A DNA stretch of 64,000 nt from JACKJP01 sp050249695 (GTDB lineage Bacteria > Pseudomonadota > Alphaproteobacteria > Rhizobiales > Tepidamorphaceae), in NCBI GenBank assembly GCA_050249695.1, contig JBFWQA010000002.1, forward strand, positions 1 through 64,000. The letters are read 5' to 3'. A model generated the notes under the pieces. That model was given only the letters and a program-made list of their open reading frames with translations, did no database searches and was not told where the DNA came from. This document shows, piece after piece, positions 1-8,256 of the stretch; the first letter of the stretch is position 1; the number at the start of each line of letters is the position of its first letter. Both the position numbers and the translations under genes were made by a program.

Positions 1-75
1 ATGCCCATCGGCTGCAACCTGGTCGCGCACCGCCGCGCCCAGAACCGTATCGTCTTCGATCAACAGAACACGCAT
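1..75 (-). CDS. Response regulator, receiver-domain N-terminus (partial)
   Basis: Only the first 25 codons lie in the window. They read as a CheY-type receiver start: hydrophobic strand MRVLLI followed by the acidic pocket EDD. This is typical of OmpR-family transcriptional response regulators, but the output domain is outside the window, so the subfamily is inferred. A GGTGG-like ribosome binding site precedes the ATG. The gene is divergent from the PepSY gene, an arrangement common for OmpR-type regulators that control small periplasmic PepSY proteins. The 145 bp between the two starts probably hold both promoters. Confidence 0.7.
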   Translation of the reverse strand, partial: MRVLLIEDDTVLGAAVRDQVAADGH

Positions 76-220
76 GCCAGGGCCACCTCGATTGCTTTTG
101 GCCATCTTCTGGTTTTGTAACCTGAACCTCAGCTTAAGTCGAAAGCAGATCGCCCTTCAGCCTGCGTTCAGGCTTGCAGCCTACAGTGTGGCGTGCTGAC
201 CTGTGGCCGGAGTGGGTAAT

Positions 221-514
221 TTGAAGTTTTCTCTGATCGCGACCCTGATCCTGTCGACCGTGCTTGCCGCTGGCGTTGCGCGCGCCGACGACCGCGATCG
301 CGACTGCTTCGTTCCGGTCGCAGACTGGCAGCCGCGCGAGGCGGTACAAAAAATGGCCGCGCAACAGGGATGGACCGTCCGCCGGATCAAGATCGACGAC
401 GGTTGCTACCAGATAAAGGGAACCGATCGAGACGGACGTTCGATCGAAGCCAAGGTCAATCCCGCCACGCTGGAAATCGTCGACATGGAAACGAAAGACC
501 GCGACCACGACTAG
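221..514 (+). CDS. Small periplasmic PepSY-domain protein
   Basis: A 97-residue exported protein. I chose the TTG start because GGAG lies eight bases upstream and the protein then begins with a compact signal peptide (MKFSLIATLILSTVLAAG, cleavage after ARA). Upstream in-frame GTG codons would add residues ahead of it. The mature part is a single PepSY domain of about 75 residues with charged DDRDRD and KDRDHD ends. PepSY domains are periplasmic modules thought to inhibit or sense. It is the first gene of a rightward series with the Asp-rich protein, DUF2271, PepSY reductase and ApbE, and is divergent from a response regulator, so it may be that regulator's target or sensor accessory. The exact role is unknown. 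Confidence 0.75.
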   Translation: MKFSLIATLILSTVLAAGVARADDRDRDCFVPVADWQPREAVQKMAAQQGWTVRRIKIDDGCYQIKGTDRDGRSIEAKVNPATLEIVDMETKDRDHD

Positions 515-695
515 TGTCGGCAGCGCGTGGCCTCCTGTCGATTTCCACCACATTCTCCCGGCTCATTCCGATTCAAAAGGACCGTCAGCTGGCAGCAAGC
601 TGACGGCGACCTGAAGCACTTTCTTGCCTTTCGTCAGGTTGGGCTCATGTCGCGGCGCCATTCTGTCACCGGTCCAACAAGGAAGGAGACCTGTG

Positions 696-1019
696 ATGAA
701 AACCTCTTCAGCCATTCTGGCCATTGCCGCAACGCTCGGCCTTGCTTCGATGCCGGCCATCGCCAACGCATCGCTCTACCACCTCAACCCGGCTGCGCTC
801 GTGCCCGCAAGCCAGAGCGTCATGCATGCCCAGGGCATTGCGGTTGCGGACAGCAGCCATGAGATGGAAGAGCGCCGCGAAGTACGGGACGATGATCACG
901 GTCGTTACGAAGACGATGACGACGACAGTCGCGGCAGCAACAACGCGGCGCCAGCCGGCACCGTCAGCCCGCCGGCCAACGGCCTCTTCAACCAACAGAC
1001 CAAGATACATGTGAACTGA
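696..1019 (+). CDS. Secreted Asp-rich protein of unknown function
   Basis: A 107-residue protein with a clear signal peptide (cleavage probably near the Ala-rich end of MPAIANA). The start is fixed by a strong GGAAGGAG site seven bases upstream of the ATG. The mature part is low-complexity and very acidic: residues about 50-75 hold clusters such as DDDDDD along with E and R, followed by a Pro/Ala/Ser linker. I recognise no domain. Acidic clusters in exported proteins can bind divalent cations, but that is only a guess here. It sits between the PepSY protein and the DUF2271 gene, and a terminator-like hairpin follows it, so it may be made separately from the downstream redox genes. Confidence 0.65.
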   Translation: MKTSSAILAIAATLGLASMPAIANASLYHLNPAALVPASQSVMHAQGIAVADSSHEMEERREVRDDDHGRYEDDDDDSRGSNNAAPAGTVSPPANGLFNQQTKIHVN

Positions 1020-1051
1020 CGGGCGTGCGCGACCCGGCGCAAGTCCTGAAT

Positions 1052-1090
1052 ATCCCGGCCCTGCGGCATCGGCCCGGGGACCGGGATTTT
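1052..1090 (+). terminator. Possible intrinsic terminator
   Basis: ATCCCGG at the left pairs with CCGGGAT at the right, with further GC pairs inside, and a short TTTT follows. It lies 30 bp after the Asp-rich gene and 110 bp before the DUF2271 start. The T-run is short, so termination may be partial. Confidence 0.45.
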
Positions 1091-1199
1091 CAGTGCCTTC
1101 GGAAAGCTTACGCCAGCCTTAAGCCCAATCGTCGCCATCGTCAGGATGAGATCAGGCGGGCGGTCCAGAACAGGTCCGCTAAAAACACGGAGCCTCCCA

Positions 1200-1673
1200 A
1201 TGATGAAATCACTCGCCGCCGCGCTTCTCCTGAGCACGACACTCACGCTGCCGACCGCAGCGCTCGCGAAATCCGTAACTTTTACCACCACGCTGAACCG
1301 CTACGGCGGCAACGGCGCCTATCTCGCGTTCTACGTCACCGATGCCAATGGCAACTACAAGGGCACCCTATGGATGGCCGGAGGCAATTCGCGATACTAC
1401 AAACATCTTGGAGGCTGGTATCAGGCAACCGGCGGCAATCCCCGGGAGATCAACGGCATTACCGGCGCCAGCGTCGGTTCCGGACGCTCCCTTTCGGTTA
1501 CGTTCGACCTGGCAGACGCGCTGTTCGATGCGGGCTACCAGTTGCATATCGATGCGGCCGCCGAGGACATGCGGGAAAGCCCCTCTGACATCGTCGTGCC
1601 GCTGACCAGCCAGGGAAGCGGCCAGGCGACACGGGGCCGCCGCTACGTCTCCAGCTTCTCCTACAGCATGTAA
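1200..1673 (+). CDS. DUF2271 periplasmic protein with flavinylation-like motif
   Basis: A 157-residue DUF2271-family protein. Two adjacent ATG codons are possible; the ACGGAG site favours the first. Residues 1-23 form a signal peptide, so it should act in the periplasm. The fold is expected to be all-beta. Residues 85-95 read NGITGASVGSG, which closely resembles the D/N-G-x-S/T-G-A-T/S motif where ApbE attaches FMN through a phosphoester; Ser91 would be the acceptor. The gene lies directly upstream of a flavodoxin-reductase fusion and an ApbE gene, which supports a role as a covalent flavin carrier receiving electrons through the membrane. The motif match is visible; the modification is inferred. 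Confidence 0.75.
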   Translation: MMKSLAAALLLSTTLTLPTAALAKSVTFTTTLNRYGGNGAYLAFYVTDANGNYKGTLWMAGGNSRYYKHLGGWYQATGGNPREINGITGASVGSGRSLSVTFDLADALFDAGYQLHIDAAAEDMRESPSDIVVPLTSQGSGQATRGRRYVSSFSYSM

Positions 1674-1694
1674 CCGCGCGGTCAGGAACAGGTC

Positions 1695-3908
1695 ATGCTG
1701 CGTTCCCTTCACAGATTGCCAGGTCTTGCGGCCGCGATCCTCGTGATCGTTCTGGCCGCGAGCGGTGCGGCACTTTCAGTCTTTCCGGCGATGGAACGCA
1801 GGCAGGCGCCGCCCGCCCGCGACGTCGCCGTAACGACGACGGCGCAGCTGGCCAGCCGCGTGAAAGACGCGTTTCCCGGCGTGGAACAGATAAAGCGGTC
1901 GCCGTCGGGGCAGATTACCGCATTCTATTTCAGGGACGATGTGCCGCATGCCGCCGTCATCGACCCGCTCACCGGACTTGGCATCGCGAGTCATACACGT
2001 TCACCGACCGAGCGATGGCTGACCAACCTCCATCGTTCGCTGTTTCTTGGCGATGGCGGACGCCTAGCGGCGGCTGCCGGCGCCGGCGCGATGCTGCTAC
2101 TCTCATTTTCCGGACTGGCGCTCCTCGCACGCCGATCCGGCGGTTGGCGAAAGATATTCGCAGCCGCGCGCGGCAGTGCACCGGGACGCTGGCACGTGAC
2201 GCTCGCGCGGGTTGCAGCGCCCGGTTTCATCCTGTCGTCGCTGACCGCTCTCGTCATGTTCGCCGGGACATTCGGGATTTTGCCGAAAGGCTCAGAGCCC
2301 CCAGCAATCCCGAGCATGGTCAGCGGCCAGAGCGGATATTCCCCGGCCGACATGCCGCTGCTGCAGGCGACGCCGCTCAGCCAGCTGCGCGAGCTCAGCT
2401 TTCCGTACGCCGATGACAAGACGGATGTCTTCACCCTCAAGACAGATACCGGGGACGGCTTCATCGATCAGGGTACCGGCCAGACCCTCGCCTGGACACC
2501 ACACGATGTGTGGCAGCGATTTAACGAAACGATCTACATGCTCCATACGGGACACGGCGTCTGGTGGCTGGGCCTGCTGCTCGGGATGGCAGCTCTCGCC
2601 GCACCGGTGCTGGCGGCCACCGGTTTCCTGATCTGGAATACCGGACGGCGATCGCGGCCGCGCATCGCGCACAATGCCGCCCCGGCGCGCGCCGATACCG
2701 TCATCCTCGTCGGCTCCGAAGGCGGGACGACCTGGGGGTTTGCCGCGAGCCTGCACAAGTCGCTGACTGCCGCGGGCCAGCATGTCCACGTGGCGGCAAT
2801 GGATCGCTTCGCGCCGCATAGCTACAGACAGGCGGAGCGTATTCTCATTCTCACTGCAACCTATGGCGACGGCGATGCGCCGGCCTCGGCCCGGCAGTTC
2901 CTGACGCGTCTCGCCGAACTTCCTGCGCCAACCGAAATGCGGATTGCCATTCTCGGCTTCGGTGAGCGTCAGTTCGCCGCCTATTGCGCATTCGCCCACG
3001 AGGTTGCCCGTCGGGCCGCGCGGAAGGGCTGGAAGAGCCTTATCCCGATGGACACCGTCGACCGGCAGTCACCGCAGGATTTTGCGCGCTGGGGCCGAGT
3101 GCTGGGCGAAGCCATGGGCATCGATCTGGAGCTGGTCCATCACCCTGCGGCCCCGCGCACCCATCGATTGGCCCTCATCTCCCGGCGCGATTACGGCGCC
3201 GAAATGCAGGCGCCATCCGCGATCCTGCGCTTTGCCTTGCCCCAGAGCGGCATCCTGGCGCGACTGTCAGGCGAGGCAATCGCCAGATTCGAGGCGGGTG
3301 ACCTGATCGGCATTATGCCGCACGGATCGAACGTGCCTCGCTTCTATTCGCTTGCCTCGGGCAGTGACGACGGATTCATCGAAATATGCGTCAGCAGGCA
3401 TCCGGGCGGGCTCTGTTCCGGGCAGTTGCTTGCGCTCAATCCGGGAGACACGATCAGCGGCTTCATCCGCCGCAACGATGCGTTTCGTCCTGCCCGCAAT
3501 CGCAAGCCGGTGATCATGATCGGCGCCGGAACCGGCATTGGCCCGCTTGCCGGCTTTGCACGGGCGAACGACAGCCGGCGGCCGATGCACCTGTATTTCG
3601 GCGCGCGCCATCCCCGCTCCGACCTGCTCTACGAAGAAGAACTGAAGCGCTGGCATGCCGAGGGCAGGCTGGAGACAGCGCTCGCCGCATTCTCCCGCGC
3701 CGGCAAGGGTGCCTATGTGCAGGATATCATCCTGCGCGATGCCGCCCGTCTGAGAACACTGATCGAGAACGGCGCGCAGATTCTCGTCTGCGGCAGTCGC
3801 GACATGGCGGCCGGCGTCCACGCCGCACTTTCGGAAATCCTCCTGCCGTCCGGCCTCACGCCGGTCGTCCTTAAAGCGAAGGGACAATATGCAGAAGATG
3901 TCTACTGA
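1695..3908 (+). CDS. Membrane PepSY-TM / flavodoxin / ferredoxin-reductase fusion
   Basis: A 737-residue diflavin reductase fused to a PepSY-type membrane module. The N-terminus has the LHRLPG motif and a first helix; further helices lie near residues 130-150, 165-190 and 285-315, with conserved LHRS and LHTGHG histidines that may ligate heme. Residues about 335-470 are flavodoxin-like (FMN site GSEGGTT, TATYGDGDAP). Next come an FAD domain (RFYSLAS, then GGLCSG) and an NADPH-binding domain (GAGTGIGPLAGF), and the protein ends in the cytochrome-P450-reductase-like tail YAEDVY. It should carry electrons from cytosolic NAD(P)H through FAD and FMN into the membrane. The ApbE reading frame overlaps its end. 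The physiological acceptor is unknown; the DUF2271 flavoprotein is the natural candidate. Confidence 0.85.
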   Translation: MLRSLHRLPGLAAAILVIVLAASGAALSVFPAMERRQAPPARDVAVTTTAQLASRVKDAFPGVEQIKRSPSGQITAFYFRDDVPHAAVIDPLTGLGIASHTRSPTERWLTNLHRSLFLGDGGRLAAAAGAGAMLLLSFSGLALLARRSGGWRKIFAAARGSAPGRWHVTLARVAAPGFILSSLTALVMFAGTFGILPKGSEPPAIPSMVSGQSGYSPADMPLLQATPLSQLRELSFPYADDKTDVFTLKTDTGDGFIDQGTGQTLAWTPHDVWQRFNETIYMLHTGHGVWWLGLLLGMAALAAPVLAATGFLIWNTGRRSRPRIAHNAAPARADTVILVGSEGGTTWGFAASLHKSLTAAGQHVHVAAMDRFAPHSYRQAERILILTATYGDGDAPASARQFLTRLAELPAPTEMRIAILGFGERQFAAYCAFAHEVARRAARKGWKSLIPMDTVDRQSPQDFARWGRVLGEAMGIDLELVHHPAAPRTHRLALISRRDYGAEMQAPSAILRFALPQSGILARLSGEAIARFEAGDLIGIMPHGSNVPRFYSLASGSDDGFIEICVSRHPGGLCSGQLLALNPGDTISGFIRRNDAFRPARNRKPVIMIGAGTGIGPLAGFARANDSRRPMHLYFGARHPRSDLLYEEELKRWHAEGRLETALAAFSRAGKGAYVQDIILRDAARLRTLIENGAQILVCGSRDMAAGVHAALSEILLPSGLTPVVLKAKGQYAEDVY

Positions 3909-4878
3909 CCTGATCCGCCATGTCGCCAGCGGCCCGACCATGGGCACGCGCTGGTCGGCGATCTATTACGCCCCGCCGCATGCACCCATAGCAGCGATAG
4001 GCCGGGCGCTTGCGGCAAGCGTGAATTCTGTCGACCGTCAAATGTCGAGCTGGAACGATGCATCGGACCTTTCGGTCCTGAACGCGGCTCCCCTGCGCAG
4101 GTGGCAACCGATCAGCCGGGAGATGCTTGAGGTCATCGAGTGCGGACTGCATGTCGGCACACTCTCCCGCGGTGCCTTTGACATCGGCATGGGCGATGCG
4201 GTCGGTGCATGGGGCTTCGACCCGCGCGATGCCGACGCTCGCGCCATCGGTCGCGTATTGGGTGCGCCGCGCGCGCCGGCAAACCAACGTCTCGAAATCG
4301 ACGGCGAAAAACTGAGGCTGCGGAAAACCTCCCCGATCACGCTCGACCTCGGCGGAATCGCCAAGGGCTACGGCGTCGACCGTCTGGCCGATACGCTTGT
4401 CGAATTTGGTATTGATCACGCGCTGGCATGTATCGACGGCGAACTGCGCGCCATCGGCGCACAGCCCGACGGTGGCCCGTGGGCGATTGCCATTGAACGA
4501 CCCGAGGAGGGTATCCGCGCGCCATTTTCAATCCTGGAACTGGCGGACGCATCCGTCGCGACGTCCGGCGACTACCGGCACTTCGTCACTCTCGGGGAAA
4601 GACGTTTCTCACACACGATGAGCCCCGTTCGCGGCGGCCCAGTCGACAACGACCTCGCTTCGGTAACAGTTGTGACGGAGACATGCATGGAAGCCGATGC
4701 CTGGGCGACCGCACTCATGGTGCTCGGTCCGGAACTCGGCCCCGACGTAGCGCGCATGCGCGGACTTAACGCACTCTTCATACGCCGCTGCCAGGACGGT
4801 CTGATCCAGAAGGGCACAGGACCGATCTTTCAAAGTGTCGAAACGGATACTGCAACCGAATGCCTTGCGGCCGACTGA
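3889..4878 (+). CDS. apbE: FAD:protein FMN transferase
   Basis: A 329-residue ApbE-family enzyme, which transfers FMN from FAD to a Thr/Ser of a target protein using Mg2+. Family motifs are present: MGTRWS near the start, the DLGGIAKGYGVD segment, SVATSGDYRHF, and the metal-binding C-terminal region HTMSPVRGGP followed by TCMEADAWATAL. It overlaps the upstream reductase gene by 20 bp, so the two are translationally coupled. A second ATG nine bases downstream is also possible. Most ApbE proteins are exported or lipoproteins, but no signal peptide or lipobox is visible here. That is odd, given that the presumed substrate DUF2271 is secreted. Confidence 0.92.
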   Translation: MQKMSTDLIRHVASGPTMGTRWSAIYYAPPHAPIAAIGRALAASVNSVDRQMSSWNDASDLSVLNAAPLRRWQPISREMLEVIECGLHVGTLSRGAFDIGMGDAVGAWGFDPRDADARAIGRVLGAPRAPANQRLEIDGEKLRLRKTSPITLDLGGIAKGYGVDRLADTLVEFGIDHALACIDGELRAIGAQPDGGPWAIAIERPEEGIRAPFSILELADASVATSGDYRHFVTLGERRFSHTMSPVRGGPVDNDLASVTVVTETCMEADAWATALMVLGPELGPDVARMRGLNALFIRRCQDGLIQKGTGPIFQSVETDTATECLAAD

Positions 4879-5057
4879 CCGATGTCAAGCGATCGTGACG
4901 CGCGCGAGGCCGTCGCTTTTCAATTGAAAACCGCGCCGTGCAGGCCTTGAGCACTGCCACTCACTCATCAAAGCCCGGCACGGATGCGCGCGACAAGCGG
5001 GAACAAGCCGTGCCACACTGGCTTCGACAAGGGTCAATATCCGCGAAAGGAAATCTC

Positions 5058-5363
5058 ATGCCGCCGACACCGCCGGACGCATTGCCGATCGTGCACGAGG
5101 AAGGACCGAGCAAGGGCCGTTACGCCGTGCGCCTGGAGGGAGCGGAAGCGGAAATGACCTATACCCGTGCGGGAGAGAAGCTGATCATCATCGACCACAC
5201 CCATGTGCCCGACGCGATGCGCGGCAAATCGGTCGGTCAGGCGCTGGTGGCCCGTGCCGTCGAGGACGCCCGCGCGAAAGGCATGTCCATCATCCCGCTA
5301 TGCCCCTTCGCCAAGGCACAGATCGAACGCCACAAGGAATGGCAGGACGTCCTGAAGCGTTGA
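5058..5363 (+). CDS. Small GNAT-type N-acetyltransferase (COG2388 type)
   Basis: A 101-residue compact GNAT-like protein. The start is set by AAAGGA eight bases upstream of the ATG. The characteristic short fold is seen: beta strands RYAVRLEG and AEMTYTR, the segment HTHVPDAMRGKSVGQALVARAVEDA corresponding to the acetyl-CoA pyrophosphate loop and following helix, then the strand IIPLCPFAKAQIERH. This subfamily binds acetyl-CoA, but its substrates are largely unknown. It appears monocistronic. The 180 bp upstream contain no other gene. The downstream desaturase converges on it. Confidence 0.85.
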   Translation: MPPTPPDALPIVHEEGPSKGRYAVRLEGAEAEMTYTRAGEKLIIIDHTHVPDAMRGKSVGQALVARAVEDARAKGMSIIPLCPFAKAQIERHKEWQDVLKR

Positions 5364-5397
5364 AATCCGGCGCGCCCTTACTCGAGGCAGACGCGGC

Positions 5398-6480
5398 TCA
5401 GGCAGCGCGTGCGGCCGCCGGCGCAGCGCCCGTTCCGGCACCGGGGAATTTCATCGTCCGCGACTTCAACAGCGCGACGGTTTCCTCCAGACCGGGCTTG
5501 TCCTCGCCCAGATGCACGACATGGCGGGCAAGCCAAACGTAGCGTTTCGCCATCAACGCTGCCCAAACCTGAAAGAAGTCGATCCCCTGGAATACCAGCG
5601 CACGCTCGCGGACATAGGTCTCCCGCTCGCGTTCGAACACCAGCGGATGCTCGCTCCAGTGCAAGTTGGGCTTCAGGTGGTGGCCGATATGATAGCCGTC
5701 ATTGAAGGAGGTGCGGTTGTAGCGGCAATTGATGCAGGTGATGGAATTCAGATAGCAGTTTCCCGGATCGGTTGGATCGATGAAGGCGTGCTGGCCCCAG
5801 TTGCCGGCCATCATCAGGAAGCGCGTCATCACCAGCGGCACGACGAGCACCAGCACCGTCGCCGGCCAGTCGACCAGCAACAACAATATCACCACGGCCC
5901 AGTAGACGAGCTCGCCGCGCATGATCCGCCGCAGCAGCTTGAAGCGGCGGCGGCGCACCACATAGGCCGTCAGCTCATAGAAGATTCCGAAGAAGAAGCG
6001 CAGGAAATAGAGCAGGAAATGCAGCGCATTGTCGCGCTGATAGGGCATGGTCGTGCTCAGGTCATCCTCCAGATTGTTCTCCGGATGATGCATCCCGATA
6101 TGGTGCGCGTAATAGGTGTCGGGCGTCTCGCCAAAGAAAGGCCCGAGTACCCATGGAATGTAATTGTTGGCCCAGCGGTAGCGCGGCTTGAACAGCGTAC
6201 GGTGACAGGTGTTGTGCAGCATCAGGATGAACGGCGACAGGAAGATGCCGAACAGCAGTACATAGTACCCGGCATATGCCCACCATGGCGGGTTGCCCAT
6301 GACAAACAACACGACAGCCAACGGGATCAGGATGAACGTGATCTGAAGACAAAGATAAATGAACGGCAGATCGCGCGGATCGTTGATGAAGCGGCACCAG
6401 AACCGGTCGAAGGCCGTCAGCGGCTTCGAAGAATCGTAGACCGGATCTGTCGTGATGCGCGCCAAATTCCCCAACTCCAT
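5398..6480 (-). CDS. Membrane fatty acid desaturase
   Basis: A 360-residue integral-membrane di-iron desaturase. The three histidine clusters are visible: HNTCH at residues 89-93, HHIGMHH at 126-132 and HIGHH at 264-268, with GQHAF near 230. Hydrophobic pairs around residues 40-65, 70-90, 150-175 and 190-225 form the membrane core. It would introduce a double bond into an acyl chain using O2 and an electron carrier; regiospecificity cannot be told from sequence. The C-terminal 15 residues are an Ala/Gly-rich tail. It is convergent with the GNAT gene and divergent from opgG. Confidence 0.88.
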   Translation of the reverse strand: MELGNLARITTDPVYDSSKPLTAFDRFWCRFINDPRDLPFIYLCLQITFILIPLAVVLFVMGNPPWWAYAGYYVLLFGIFLSPFILMLHNTCHRTLFKPRYRWANNYIPWVLGPFFGETPDTYYAHHIGMHHPENNLEDDLSTTMPYQRDNALHFLLYFLRFFFGIFYELTAYVVRRRRFKLLRRIMRGELVYWAVVILLLLVDWPATVLVLVVPLVMTRFLMMAGNWGQHAFIDPTDPGNCYLNSITCINCRYNRTSFNDGYHIGHHLKPNLHWSEHPLVFERERETYVRERALVFQGIDFFQVWAALMAKRYVWLARHVVHLGEDKPGLEETVALLKSRTMKFPGAGTGAAPAAARAA

Positions 6481-6669
6481 TCAGCCGCCGGATGCCTGCC
6501 GCAACGATAGACAATTCAGGTCGGCATAACCACACCCGACACCATTCGTGAATTTAGCCACGAAAAAGCAGGCAATCGCCCCGCGCCCGACAAATTTCGC
6601 TTGATTTATAGACCGCTTCGGCCGCTAGCCTCCGGCGGTTGCCCGCCGCCTGTTCCATGGAGCCTGTCC

Positions 6670-8256
6670 TTGTCATTGCCGCGTTTCGGTTTGGCCGTCA
6701 TGGCCGTTTCCGTCCTTTTGATGACCACCCATTGGGCATCTGCCCAGACCACCGCGCCGGCGACGCCGCCCCCGGTCTTCAAACAGACCTACGGCACGGC
6801 TGCTCCCTTCAGTTTCGACCGGCTTGCCGAGCGGGCAAAGGCGCTCGCGGCAAAACCTTATGTGCCGCCCACGGTCCGGCAGGCGGATGTGCTGCAGAAG
6901 ATCGACTATGACGCGCACTGGCGGATCAAGTTCCGGCCGGAGGCAACGCTGCAGATCGGCAATATCCCGTTTCAGTTTTTCCATCTGGGCACCTATTTCC
7001 GCGAACCGGTGAAAATTTTCACGGTGGCGGAAGGCGCTGCCCGCGAAATCAGGTACACGCCCGCCTATTTCGATATGCCGGCTGACGGTCCGGCGCGTGC
7101 GCTGGCGCGCGACGCAGGCTTCGCCGGCTTCCGGATCATGCGCCCGGACCTCAAGAGCGACTGGATATCGTTTCTCGGCGCGGCCTACTTTCGAAGCGAC
7201 GGTGCCTTTCGCCAATATGGCCTTTCAGCCCGCGGCATTGCGCTGAACACAGGCCTCGGCTCGCCGGAGGAGTTCCCGCGTTTCACCGAGTTTTACCTGA
7301 GCGAGGATGCACAGGGCCGCGCCGTCATCCATGCGCTTCTTGACGGGCCGAGCGTTGCGGGCGCCTACCAGCTCGTGATCCGCAATACGGATGGCGAAGG
7401 GCAGGTTATGGAGGTCTCGAGCCGCCTGTTCTTCCGTGCCCCGGTCGAGCGGCTGGGGATCGCGCCGCTGACGTCGATGTACTGGTATTCCGAAAGCAAC
7501 CGCTGGCAGTCCTCCGACTGGCGCCCGGAAGTCCATGACACGGACGGTCTGATGCTCCTGACCGGCGCGGGTGAACATATCTGGCGCCCGCTCAACGATC
7601 CCGCACGTGTCGTCACCTCTTCCTATATGGACAACAATGTGAAGGGGTTCGGGCTGATCCAGCGCGACCGCGATTTCAACAATTATCAGGACGACGGCGT
7701 CTTCTACGACAAGCGCCCGGCGGTCTGGGTCGAGCCCACATCACCCTGGGGCGCCGGCGCGGTGCAACTTGTCGAGATCCCGACAGACGATGAAATCTTC
7801 GACAATATCGTCGCCTTCTGGAATCCGGCGCAGAAGCCCGCCGCCGGCGACGAAATGCGCTTCGACTACCGTCTCTACTGGTCCGACAGACCGCCTGTGA
7901 CAATGAACCTCGCGCGAACGGTCGCGACCCGGATCGGTCGCGGCGGCGTGCCCGGCCAGAAGCGTCCGGAGGGCCTGATCAAGGTCGTGCTCGACTTCGA
8001 CGGTCCGGCTCTCAAGGGCCTCGGGCAGAAGGATGGTGTGAAACCCCAGATTACCGCACCCGCCGGCGTCGAGATCGTCAACCCCTATGTACTGCCGATC
8101 GTGGGCACGGATCGCTGGCGAATGGTCTTCGATATCAAATCGCCGGCCGACCGCGAGACGGTAGACCTTCGCGCCTATCTGTCGCGCGGCAACGCGCCGC
8201 TGACCGAAACCTGGCTCGGGCAGGTTCATCCGGCGCAGATGAAGGGTGCGCGCTAG
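6670..8256 (+). CDS. opgG: Periplasmic glucan biosynthesis protein OpgG/MdoG
   Basis: An OpgG/OpgD family protein needed for the beta-1,6 branching or processing of osmoregulated periplasmic glucans. I prefer the TTG start with GGAG seven bases upstream, which gives a typical signal peptide ending in WASA. An in-frame TTG at 6601 and an ATG at 6700 are the alternatives. Family hallmarks are visible: the conserved N-terminal block with the KQTYGTAAPFSFDRL segment, the YDAHWRIKF motif, a central FFRAPVERLGIAPLTSMYWYSESNR region and the C-terminal beta-sandwich. Length about 528 residues is normal. No opgH glucosyltransferase lies next to it here. Its last codon overlaps the convergent FAD-oxidoreductase gene by four bases. 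Confidence 0.9.
   Translation: MSLPRFGLAVMAVSVLLMTTHWASAQTTAPATPPPVFKQTYGTAAPFSFDRLAERAKALAAKPYVPPTVRQADVLQKIDYDAHWRIKFRPEATLQIGNIPFQFFHLGTYFREPVKIFTVAEGAAREIRYTPAYFDMPADGPARALARDAGFAGFRIMRPDLKSDWISFLGAAYFRSDGAFRQYGLSARGIALNTGLGSPEEFPRFTEFYLSEDAQGRAVIHALLDGPSVAGAYQLVIRNTDGEGQVMEVSSRLFFRAPVERLGIAPLTSMYWYSESNRWQSSDWRPEVHDTDGLMLLTGAGEHIWRPLNDPARVVTSSYMDNNVKGFGLIQRDRDFNNYQDDGVFYDKRPAVWVEPTSPWGAGAVQLVEIPTDDEIFDNIVAFWNPAQKPAAGDEMRFDYRLYWSDRPPVTMNLARTVATRIGRGGVPGQKRPEGLIKVVLDFDGPALKGLGQKDGVKPQITAPAGVEIVNPYVLPIVGTDRWRMVFDIKSPADRETVDLRAYLSRGNAPLTETWLGQVHPAQMKGAR

Noticed and set aside
5512..6510. A 332-codon plus-strand open frame over the desaturase
   Set aside because: Antisense shadow rich in Q, R, D and H; the desaturase histidine clusters are on the minus strand.
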